From the NCBI GenBank assembly GCA_958402795.1, contig CATXUX010000007.1, forward strand, positions 1-64,000: a stretch of 64,000 bases of DNA, in the 5' to 3' direction. Source of the DNA: an uncultured Lachnospiraceae bacterium (GTDB lineage: Bacteria; Bacillota; Clostridia; Lachnospirales; Lachnospiraceae). Position numbers and translations under genes: made by a program. The notes below the pieces were generated by a model. That model was given only the letters and a program-made list of their open reading frames with translations. It was not told the origin of the DNA and made no database searches. Shown here in pieces: positions 9,930 through 16,918 of this stretch; within the stretch, counting starts at the first letter, position 1, and each line of letters starts with the position of its first letter.

Positions 9930-9963
9930 AAAAGCCTCAGTGCTGCAACACTGGGGCTTTTCG
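9930..9963 (+). terminator. Intrinsic terminator after queA
   Basis: A 13-bp stem (9930-9942 with 9949-9961, one G-T pair) has a 6-nt loop and ends in a T-rich tract. It closes the sppA-RDD-queA unit. Confidence 0.85.
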
Positions 9964-10187
9964 TTTGTTCCCTATACTTGTTGTATTATCTTTTTGCCTA
10001 TCGGCATTATAGCATATGCGGATTTGAAATGCAATATGCGATTGGTTCAATAAAAATTTAAAATTTCCTTAAATTGTTTTTTTCCGTTGATAAAATACTA
10101 CATATGGAGATGTTATTGTGATGTTAATTTACGTTGCTTGCGGCAATGTCTCTGCCACTGTATAATATAGGCAAAGGAGAGGATTAT
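9964..10187. other. A/T-rich intergenic region with the promoter of the XRE gene
   Basis: Together with the terminator this is a gene-free stretch of about 310 nt. It holds a TATAAT at 10161-10166 with a weak TTGCGG at 10138-10143 (17-nt spacer) and then AAAGGAGAGG before the XRE start. Otherwise it is A/T-rich, with no coding frame or clear RNA structure that I can support. Confidence 0.5.
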
Positions 10188-10700
10188 ATGCTGGGAGAGA
10201 ATATAAAAACACTTAGAAAACAAAAAAGGTATACGCAGGACGAACTTGCCTGTCGGCTTCATGTTGTGAGACAGACGGTATCGAAATGGGAAAAGGGAAT
10301 TTCGGTTCCGGATGCTGACACGTTGTCCCGTATGGCTGATATTTTCGAAGTAGACGTCAATGAACTGTTGGGCACGGTGGTGATGCCGGAAGATAAGGAA
10401 GATGCGATCGCCAGAGAACTGGCAAAATTAAATGACTATCTGGCAATTCGGAATCGGCGTATAAAAACATTCTGGAGAATCCTGACAGTGATTGGAATCT
10501 TGATTATGATATGCGGAATTTTGGGAATCGGATTTGGAGTGATCAATTATAATGCGATAGCTAACAGCGCGACATACAATTCGGAAATTGTACACAATGT
10601 TTTGCCAAGATATATTTCCGCATTTCAGCAAGGTGTTGTCAGAATGATAATTGGACTGCTCATTACAGTTGCTTCCTGTTTAATGAATCGGAATCAGTGA
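10188..10700 (+). CDS. XRE family regulator with C-terminal membrane segments
   Basis: A 170-aa protein with an N-terminal Cro/CI helix-turn-helix (about residues 5-60: IKTLRKQKRYTQDELACRLH, VVRQTVSKWEKGISVPDADT) and two hydrophobic helices in the C-terminal half (about residues 97-120 and 145-165). This makes it a membrane-tethered DNA-binding protein, a design common in Clostridia. The longer frame from 10134 is unlikely because the AAAGGAGAGG sequence points to ATG 10188. It is followed after 14 nt by a lipoprotein gene, which it may control or receive signals from. Confidence 0.8.
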   Translation: MLGENIKTLRKQKRYTQDELACRLHVVRQTVSKWEKGISVPDADTLSRMADIFEVDVNELLGTVVMPEDKEDAIARELAKLNDYLAIRNRRIKTFWRILTVIGILIMICGILGIGFGVINYNAIANSATYNSEIVHNVLPRYISAFQQGVVRMIIGLLITVASCLMNRNQ

Positions 10701-10714
10701 AGGAGATGGAGAAG

Positions 10715-11461
10715 ATGAGAAGAAAGATGAAAAAGAGTTGTAAGCTAATGCTCACATTATTGCTTATTATAATCGGTCTGACCGGATGTAAACACAAGAT
10801 TTATTCAAGTAGTTCGTTTTCAGCAAGTATGGATGAAGATGATACGGGCAGAAGGTGTGTATTAGACATTCGGATGTCTTTGGATGAAGTTTCCATTCCG
10901 AATGCTGATACGGAAGAACTGAAAGAAAAAATCGGTACGATTGAGGATAGGAAATCTGTGGTCCTGGCAGATGGACAAGAAATTTATACGGTGAAGTTTG
11001 TTTATGATATGACAAGAGGTGAGTGGGAAGAACCAATTGAATGTCAGATGTTTTCTGACAGCTTGTCAGATATGGAGACAATATTGGACGTAGATCTTTT
11101 GAAAAGCACAGAGGCGGCTGATCTGCCGGGAGAAGTAAACTATTATATGTCTGCAAGTGATGATTTTTCACAGATTGAAATTGACGGAACGACTGTGGAA
11201 TATAAAGGTATGCGTATTGAACCACGAATTTATCTTTTGTTGCAAGATACTTTGTATGATTGGATGTATGGCACAGAGAGTGATGACTTTACGCATATGA
11301 TAAGTGAAGGAGAACTGCCGGCTCATATTTTGATCGGGAACAATAAAGAAGCGTTTGTGTTTCTGACCTGTCAGGATGTAATTTATACATATCGAATTTC
11401 TTCGGATACAAATATTCCTCTGAAGTCGGTAGAGGATTTCGTGCATACATTAAACTTTTAA
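10715..11461 (+). CDS. Putative lipoprotein of unknown function
   Basis: A 248-aa product with a lipoprotein signal: a basic start RRKMKKSCK, a hydrophobic stretch LMLTLLLIIIGL, and the lipobox LTGC. The acylated cysteine would be about residue 25. The rest is acidic, with no motif I recognise. The gene is noticeably A/T-rich compared with the housekeeping genes. Start ATG 10715 fits the AAGGAGA at 10700-10706 best; ATG 10706 and GTG 10697 are in frame. It probably forms an operon with the XRE gene just upstream. Confidence 0.7.
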   Translation: MRRKMKKSCKLMLTLLLIIIGLTGCKHKIYSSSSFSASMDEDDTGRRCVLDIRMSLDEVSIPNADTEELKEKIGTIEDRKSVVLADGQEIYTVKFVYDMTRGEWEEPIECQMFSDSLSDMETILDVDLLKSTEAADLPGEVNYYMSASDDFSQIEIDGTTVEYKGMRIEPRIYLLLQDTLYDWMYGTESDDFTHMISEGELPAHILIGNNKEAFVFLTCQDVIYTYRISSDTNIPLKSVEDFVHTLNF

Positions 11462-11472
11462 AAGAATTAATC

Positions 11473-11499
11473 TGTAACCTTTTCCTGTTTTTTTCCGTC
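11473..11499 (+). promoter_or_regulatory. ECF-type promoter, probably autoregulatory
   Basis: TGTAAC at 11473-11478 (followed by CTTTT) and CGTC at 11496-11499 are separated by 17 nt. This matches the TGAAAC...CGTC/A layout known for SigW/SigV-like ECF sigma factors. It lies 68 nt before the start of an ECF sigma gene, so the sigma factor probably transcribes its own operon. A second overlapping feature, CTATATACGATACAAT at 11504-11519, could be a sigma-A -10 region. Confidence 0.6.
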
Positions 11500-11566
11500 T
11501 AATCTATATACGATACAATGAAAGGGGAGAATGTTAGTTCTCTGAACATGAAGGGTGGTGGGAAAT

Positions 11567-12109
11567 TTGGAGGAGAAAGCAGAGGAACGAAAGCTGGTCA
11601 AGAAAGCGATGCGGGGAAATGCAGACGCATATGGGGAGCTGATTGAAATGTACAAAACCTATTTATATAAGCTTGCGTTTGCCTATATGAAGAATCAGGA
11701 AGATGCGCTGGATGTGGTGGGGACGACCATATTAAAAGGCTTTCAGAGTATCCGGTCTTTAAAGAATCCGGAGCTGTTTAAAACGTGGATCACGAAGATT
11801 TTAATCAACACGGCAAATGATGAACTGCGGAAAGTGATTTACTACAGTGATATTGATGATCTGCAGGTCCCGGACCGGCATAAGGGCGTTTCGCCGGAGG
11901 AAAAATGTGATCTCAATGATGCACTGGAACGGCTGCCGGAGAAGTACCGCAAAGTGATTATTTTAAAATATTTCAGTGGAATGACGATTGAGGAGATCGC
12001 GTTTGCCGCGGATATACCGGCAGGTTCCGTGAAAGCGTATTTAAGCCGTGGACGGCAGGAATTGAAAAAATATTTGAAGGAGGATTATATGTATGCAGAA
12101 TCTGTTTGA
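11567..12109 (+). CDS. ECF-type RNA polymerase sigma factor
   Basis: A 180-residue sigma-70 family factor of the extracytoplasmic function type. Region 2 is at about residues 20-80 (YKLAFAYMKNQEDALDVVGTTILKGF, then ELFKTWITKILIN), and region 4 is at about residues 115-165, with the HTH part YRKVIILKYFSGMTIEEIAFAADIPAGSVKAYLSRGRQELK. The start is probably TTG 11567 placed after AAGGGTGGTGG, with GTG 11555 as the alternative. Its 3' end overlaps the DUF4179 gene by 17 nt, the usual sigma/anti-sigma arrangement. The ECF-like promoter upstream suggests autoregulation. The inducing signal is unknown. Confidence 0.88.
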   Translation: MEEKAEERKLVKKAMRGNADAYGELIEMYKTYLYKLAFAYMKNQEDALDVVGTTILKGFQSIRSLKNPELFKTWITKILINTANDELRKVIYYSDIDDLQVPDRHKGVSPEEKCDLNDALERLPEKYRKVIILKYFSGMTIEEIAFAADIPAGSVKAYLSRGRQELKKYLKEDYMYAESV

Positions 12110-13163
12110 TGATATCGAAGTGCCGACGGAGAAACTGGATCAGGTGGTTCAGGGAAAAATGAAAGAAATACACGGACAGTGCAGAAAAAGAAAAATGAGG
12201 TGGATCAAAGGCGGGTGCGCGGCGGCAGCAGTATTGATCGTGGCGGGAATCGGGTTCTGTATTTCGAACCCTGTACTGGCGTCGCAGATCCCGCTGGTAG
12301 GGCATTTGTTTGAGCGGATTCAGGACAAACAGTACTTTCCGGGAAATCTAAGTGAAGTTGCATCTACTCCGGACAGTGGAAATGTGAGCGAGTCAGAAGG
12401 GGTAACTGTGACACTGTCCGAGTTATACTGTAATTCGCAGGCGCTGTATGCATCTTTCCTGATCGAATCGGAAGAAGCATTTCCGGATTATGGGAGTCAT
12501 ACAGAGGATGGTACGGATGAACTGTTTATGGACGCGCAGTATCAGTTTGACTTTATAGAAGAACCGATACAGGCTGACCTGATCCAGCTTGTTGGGGAAT
12601 ATGTGGATGAACATACCTTTGCCGGAGCTTACCGGATCAGTTTTCAGCTGGAACCGTTTGCAACGACTACAATACCGGATACCTTTCAGTGGGACATGGA
12701 GATCAAGGAGATCTATGCGGCAGCCAATGTGGAAGCGAAAGAGGACACTTTGCTGGGTGAGGGCGGTACGTGGAAGTTTTCTGTAGAGGTTGAGAAGGAT
12801 GACTCAAAAACGGTGACAAAAGAAGTACACCAGTTTGATCCGCTCGGAACGGAGATTGTCTCTGCTGTGAAAACTCCGTTTGAAATTATTCTGAAGGAAG
12901 AATATCATGAAGATAAAAAAGTACGGGATGATATCGGATACATTATTACACTGGACGCCGATGGAAAATATATGATTGACAAGGTTGGAATGATCGCGGT
13001 CGGAGACCATAATGTATCCAAGATCACCCGATATTATCTCCCGGAATTTGAAAGTGAGGAGGAGCTTGAAGCGTTTTTTACGCAGCAATATGAGGACGGA
13101 TTTGAGGAACTGGTAAAAGAATATGCGGTATGTCAGATTGAAATTGTATTTGACGAACCGTGA
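12093..13163 (+). CDS. DUF4179 transmembrane anti-sigma factor
   Basis: A 356-aa single-pass membrane protein. The cytoplasmic N-terminus is about 30 residues, followed by one transmembrane helix (about residues 32-53, GGCAAAAVLIVAGIGFCI), then the NPVLASQIPLVGHLFERI segment typical of DUF4179 proteins and a long extracellular beta-rich domain. Proteins of this family are encoded right after ECF sigma genes and hold the sigma factor at the membrane until a signal arrives. That role here is inferred from family and position. Start ATG 12093 is served by AAGGAGG at 12077-12083 within the sigma gene. Confidence 0.85.
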   Translation: MQNLFDDIEVPTEKLDQVVQGKMKEIHGQCRKRKMRWIKGGCAAAAVLIVAGIGFCISNPVLASQIPLVGHLFERIQDKQYFPGNLSEVASTPDSGNVSESEGVTVTLSELYCNSQALYASFLIESEEAFPDYGSHTEDGTDELFMDAQYQFDFIEEPIQADLIQLVGEYVDEHTFAGAYRISFQLEPFATTTIPDTFQWDMEIKEIYAAANVEAKEDTLLGEGGTWKFSVEVEKDDSKTVTKEVHQFDPLGTEIVSAVKTPFEIILKEEYHEDKKVRDDIGYIITLDADGKYMIDKVGMIAVGDHNVSKITRYYLPEFESEEELEAFFTQQYEDGFEELVKEYAVCQIEIVFDEP

Positions 13164-13220
13164 TACGTGAGGCATAAATCATGCTGCGGCGGCATATATT
13201 GTCCCTGCGGGGGTGATGAA

Positions 13221-14336
13221 TTGATCTATGTAGTAAGACCTGGGGATACGTTGTATCTTATCTCCAGACGGACCGGAGTCGCGGTATGGAAGATCGCGTT
13301 TGACAATCAGATTTCAGATGAGTTTCGGCTCTCTGTGGGGCAATCGCTTTTGATTTTACAGCCGGGAGAAGAAGGGAGCTACCGAAGGGATATGCATGTG
13401 ACAGGATATGCATATCCCTTTGTTGAACCTTATATACTGGAACAGTCGTTTCCGGCAGTCAATGAACTGCTTGTGTTTTCGTATGGTTTTACATTCGAGG
13501 GAGAACTTGTCCCGCCGGTCACGGACGATCTGTGGATGATCGAGCGGGCGTGGGAACATGGAATCGAACCAATGCTTGTACTGACGCCGTTTTCAGAAGG
13601 GGCATTTAACAACCAGTTGGTGAAGGTTCTGGTAGAGAATCCGGAGATTCAGGACAGACTGATCACAAATGTACTGGAAACCGTTCAGGAACGCGGATTT
13701 GCAGGCGTAGATATTGACTTTGAATATATTTTGCCGGAAAACCGGATCGGTTACGCAGAATTTGTCGGGCGGATGCGGGAGGTGATGAGCAGAAACGGAT
13801 ACCAGACATCGGTTGCTCTGGCGCCGAAAGAGCGTGCAGACCAGCCGGGACTTCTGTATGAGGGAATGGATTATCGTCTGCTTGGAGAAAATGCGGATTT
13901 CGTTTTTTTGATGACGTATGAGTGGGGATACACGTATGGTCCGCCGATGGCTGTGGCGCCGTTAAACAAAGTGCGGCAGGTAGTGGAGTACGCATTGACG
14001 GAGATCCCGAAGGAAAAGATTTTAATGGGAATTCCCAATTATGGTTATGACTGGACGCTGCCGTACCAGAAGGGCGTGTCGAGGGCGAGGCTCATCGGGA
14101 ATGTGGAGGCGGTGCGGATCGCTGTGGATTCGGGCGCGCAGATCTTGTTTTCAGAGCGTGCGCAGAGTCCTTATTTTCATTACCGGGAGCAGGATGTACA
14201 GCATGAAGTCTGGTTTGAGGATGTGAGAAGCATTGCCGCGAAGCTGGATCTGGCGTCGGAATATGGACTCTATGGCGTCGGATACTGGAATCTGATGCGC
14301 ACGTTTCGGGCAAACTGGCTGATGCTTGAAAAATAA
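13221..14336 (+). CDS. LysM and glycoside hydrolase family 18 protein (SleL/YaaH-like)
   Basis: A 371-aa protein with one N-terminal LysM domain (about residues 2-46, IYVVRPGDTLYLISRRTGVAVWKIA) and a GH18 barrel. The GH18 catalytic motif is visible as GFAGVDIDFEYI, with the Glu as proton donor. LysM-GH18 proteins of this type (SleL, YaaH, YdhD) are N-acetylglucosaminidases of spore cortex peptidoglycan. There is no signal peptide, as expected for a protein packaged in spores. The start is best at TTG 13221, just after GGGGGTGAT. The longer frame from GTG 13167 adds a Cys-rich leader without a good ribosome binding site. Confidence 0.87.
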   Translation: MIYVVRPGDTLYLISRRTGVAVWKIAFDNQISDEFRLSVGQSLLILQPGEEGSYRRDMHVTGYAYPFVEPYILEQSFPAVNELLVFSYGFTFEGELVPPVTDDLWMIERAWEHGIEPMLVLTPFSEGAFNNQLVKVLVENPEIQDRLITNVLETVQERGFAGVDIDFEYILPENRIGYAEFVGRMREVMSRNGYQTSVALAPKERADQPGLLYEGMDYRLLGENADFVFLMTYEWGYTYGPPMAVAPLNKVRQVVEYALTEIPKEKILMGIPNYGYDWTLPYQKGVSRARLIGNVEAVRIAVDSGAQILFSERAQSPYFHYREQDVQHEVWFEDVRSIAAKLDLASEYGLYGVGYWNLMRTFRANWLMLEK

Positions 14337-14388
14337 ACACACAAAATCACACGTTCCTGCATATATTGTGCAGAAGGAGGGTGATGTT

Positions 14389-14874
14389 ATGGTTGAAAAA
14401 CTCAACGGCATGCCGGAAGCGTTTGCAGAGATAGAAGGAATCAGCAGCTATCCGGATATTCATGGTATGGTATACTTATTTGAAGTGTATGACGGAACCA
14501 TTGTGATGGCGGAAATTTATGGACTCCCGGATGAAGATGCACAGGCGACGGGGAAATTTTTCGGATTTCATATTCATGAAGGCGCAGAATGTGCAGGGGA
14601 CGCCGCAGACCCGCTCAAAGATACAGGAGGACATTTTAACCCGGAAAATGCGGAGCACCCGAACCATGCGGGGGATCTGCCGCCGCTTTTGTCGGTAAAC
14701 GGGGCGGCGTGGATGGCAGTATATACCGGGCGGATTCATCCGGAAGATGTCATCGGGAGAACCGTTGTGATCCATCTGCATCCGGATGATTTTCATACAC
14801 AGCCATCGGGGGACAGCGGGATGAAGATCGCGTGCGGAGTGATCCGTGAAGAAATGATCCGCCCGGCAAAGTAA
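14389..14874 (+). CDS. Cu/Zn superoxide dismutase family protein, no signal peptide
   Basis: A 161-aa SodC-family protein. The metal ligands appear intact: FHIHEG supplies two His, the zinc loop GGHFNP...HPNHAGDLPPL supplies His and Asp, and a late His is in DDFHTQPSGDSG. The conserved active-site Arg in the usual GSRLACGVI is replaced by Lys (GMKIACGVI). There is no signal peptide, so it would be cytoplasmic, unlike most bacterial SodC. AAGGAGGGTGAT at 14373-14384 fixes the start at ATG 14389. It lies 52 nt after the GH18 gene. Superoxide dismutase activity is likely but the Lys change leaves some doubt. Confidence 0.85.
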   Translation: MVEKLNGMPEAFAEIEGISSYPDIHGMVYLFEVYDGTIVMAEIYGLPDEDAQATGKFFGFHIHEGAECAGDAADPLKDTGGHFNPENAEHPNHAGDLPPLLSVNGAAWMAVYTGRIHPEDVIGRTVVIHLHPDDFHTQPSGDSGMKIACGVIREEMIRPAK

Positions 14875-14950
14875 CCATTGGTCAATTGTGATCAGCAAAA
14901 AAGTGAGAGCGGGAGTTGACTTTGCAGGAAAGAAAAAATACAATACAGAT

Positions 14951-16837
14951 ATGGATAAGAAAATGATGGTGTTCAGCTTTACTGAACAGGGAAGTGAATG
15001 GAACAAGAGAATATGCAGGCTGCTCCCGGAGTGGGGGTATGCCTGCGAGGGTTATACAACCGGACGATTTGCAGACCGGCATGACCTGCTGCCGCTGCCC
15101 CAAAAGCTCTCAGACTGGATCGGAACACGGTGGGGGGACTGGGACATGCTCTTCATCGGGGCGTCCGGGATCGCGGTACGGATGATCGCGCCGTGGGTGA
15201 AGGACAAGTTCCGGGATTCTGCAGTTCTCGTAATGGATGAGAAAGGGCAGTATGTGATCCCGCTTCTGTCCGGACATATCGGCGGAGCCGTGGAGACCGC
15301 AAAAAGCATAGCGGCGTATTTTGGCATGGAGGCGGTGATCACGACGGCAACCGATGTGCAGAGCAAATTTGCCGTGGACGTTTTTGCGAAGAAAAACAGA
15401 CTCCGGGTGACGGACCGTGAACTGGCAAAACGTATTTCAGCGGCGGTGCTGGAGGGGAAAACGATTGGATTTTACTGTGAATATCCGACAGAGGGAGCGA
15501 TTCCGCCGGAGCTGGCTTTTTGCAGTTCGTATGAGGAACTGGCAGAGACGGAGTATGGAATCGCAGTCTGCGGACAGCAGGACATCCGTTTGTACCGGCA
15601 AAGGAACGCCGGGAAGATGACACAGATCTTATTTTTACAGACAAAACCGTATATCGCGGGAGTGGGATGCCGAAAGGGAATTTCGCCTTTCAAACTTTGC
15701 AAAGTGATGGAAGAGGCGTTTGCCCGGTACAGACTGGATTTGGAATCGGTATCTGCATTTGCAAGCATTGATTTAAAAAAGGAGGAAGATGCGCTGCAGC
15801 AGCTTGCAAAAAAGTACCAGGCAGAGTTTGTGACATATCCGGCAGAAATGCTGAAACAGGCAGAATGCGTCAGTGAAGGTTCGGCGTTTGTGGAGTCGGT
15901 GACGGGTGTGGATAATGTGTGCGAGCGCGCCGCGCGTGTCTGCTGTCCGGACGGCAGGCTCATATTGCCGAAGCAGAAGCTGGACGGGGCAACGCTGGCG
16001 GTACTGGCGAGAGACGTTCGGATTCTGTTTCAGAATCACGATCCGGCAGAGGAACAGCGGATTCTGATTTTTTCAGGAACATCAGAGGGAAACCAGATCG
16101 CGGCGTATCTCAGTCATAAACCAGTGAAAATCTTCCTGAGTGTTGCGACAGAATATGGAAAAGTCTGTGCCGGACAATACCCGAATATGGAAGTACTGTC
16201 CGGTCGTATGGAGGCGGAAGAGATCGCAGCATGGATCCGCAGAGAGAAAATGGATCTGGTAATCGATGCGACACATCCTTTTGCCAGGGTGATCACAGAG
16301 AATGTGAAAAAAGCATGTGAGACCACTGGCACAGAGTATCTCCGGTGTCTGCGGGAATCCGGGAAAATCCGGGAAAATCCGGACGATCATGGGGGAAAAG
16401 TAATAGAAGTGGACAGTATCGAACAGGCTGTGGACGTCCTGCGGGATACTTCCGGCAACATTCTGATCACGACCGGAGGAAAAGAGCTGGAACAGTATAC
16501 CGTTTTGCCCGATTACCGGGAACGCTGCTTTGCACGCGTGCTTTCCACAGCGGAAGCGGTAGAAAAAGCAGTATCGCTGGGATTTGAGGGTCGGCATCTG
16601 ATTGCCATGCAGGGACCGTTTTCCGAAGATATGAACATGGCGCTGCTGCGGCATGTGGACGCGGTGTACCTGGTGACGAAGGAATCCGGAAGAACGGGGG
16701 GATTTCCGGAGAAATGCCAGGCAGCCAAAGAAACAAGCGTTACTTTGGTGGTGATACGCAGGCCGGAAGAAGCCGGGAAAACTGTAGATGAGATCATTGC
16801 TTTTCTGGAAGCAAGGATTCGTTCCGGTCAACGTTAA
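14951..16837 (+). CDS. CbiG-CobK fusion: cobalt-precorrin 5A hydrolase and precorrin-6A reductase
   Basis: A two-enzyme fusion of the anaerobic cobalamin pathway, 628 aa from ATG 14951. Residues about 1-350 are CbiG: LFIGASGIAVRMIAPWVKDK and LLSGHIGGA in the N-terminal and central parts, then IAGVGCRKG in the C-terminal part. CbiG opens the delta-lactone of cobalt-precorrin 5A. Residues about 375-628 are CobK/CbiJ: ILIFSGTSEGNQIAAYL at the start of the NAD(P)H fold, and LVIDATHPFA. This part reduces cobalt-precorrin 6A. No other cobalamin gene or cobalamin riboswitch is adjacent, so this is an isolated piece of the pathway. No strong ribosome binding site is visible, and the start is uncertain (14888 to 14963). 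Confidence 0.9.
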   Translation: MDKKMMVFSFTEQGSEWNKRICRLLPEWGYACEGYTTGRFADRHDLLPLPQKLSDWIGTRWGDWDMLFIGASGIAVRMIAPWVKDKFRDSAVLVMDEKGQYVIPLLSGHIGGAVETAKSIAAYFGMEAVITTATDVQSKFAVDVFAKKNRLRVTDRELAKRISAAVLEGKTIGFYCEYPTEGAIPPELAFCSSYEELAETEYGIAVCGQQDIRLYRQRNAGKMTQILFLQTKPYIAGVGCRKGISPFKLCKVMEEAFARYRLDLESVSAFASIDLKKEEDALQQLAKKYQAEFVTYPAEMLKQAECVSEGSAFVESVTGVDNVCERAARVCCPDGRLILPKQKLDGATLAVLARDVRILFQNHDPAEEQRILIFSGTSEGNQIAAYLSHKPVKIFLSVATEYGKVCAGQYPNMEVLSGRMEAEEIAAWIRREKMDLVIDATHPFARVITENVKKACETTGTEYLRCLRESGKIRENPDDHGGKVIEVDSIEQAVDVLRDTSGNILITTGGKELEQYTVLPDYRERCFARVLSTAEAVEKAVSLGFEGRHLIAMQGPFSEDMNMALLRHVDAVYLVTKESGRTGGFPEKCQAAKETSVTLVVIRRPEEAGKTVDEIIAFLEARIRSGQR

Positions 16838-16864
16838 ACATCTTACAGGCAAGAGCTCATTTGA

Positions 16865-16894
16865 ATATGGCCGCGCCATTGTGCGCGACCATAT
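16865..16894. terminator. Hairpin between convergent genes, possible terminator
   Basis: Arms ATATGGCCGCGC (16865-16876) and GCGCGACCATAT (16883-16894) pair with one mismatch around a 6-nt loop. It lies between the ends of the convergent cbiG-cobK and YhgE-like genes. Neither strand has a strong T run after it, so termination is only presumed. Confidence 0.4.
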
Positions 16895-16918
16895 CAGAAA
16901 GTGTATCATCACTGTGTA

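Noticed and set aside
14875..14950. Cobalamin riboswitch expected before cbiG-cobK
   Set aside because: The gap after the SOD gene is about 75 nt, too short, and has none of the B12-box sequence.
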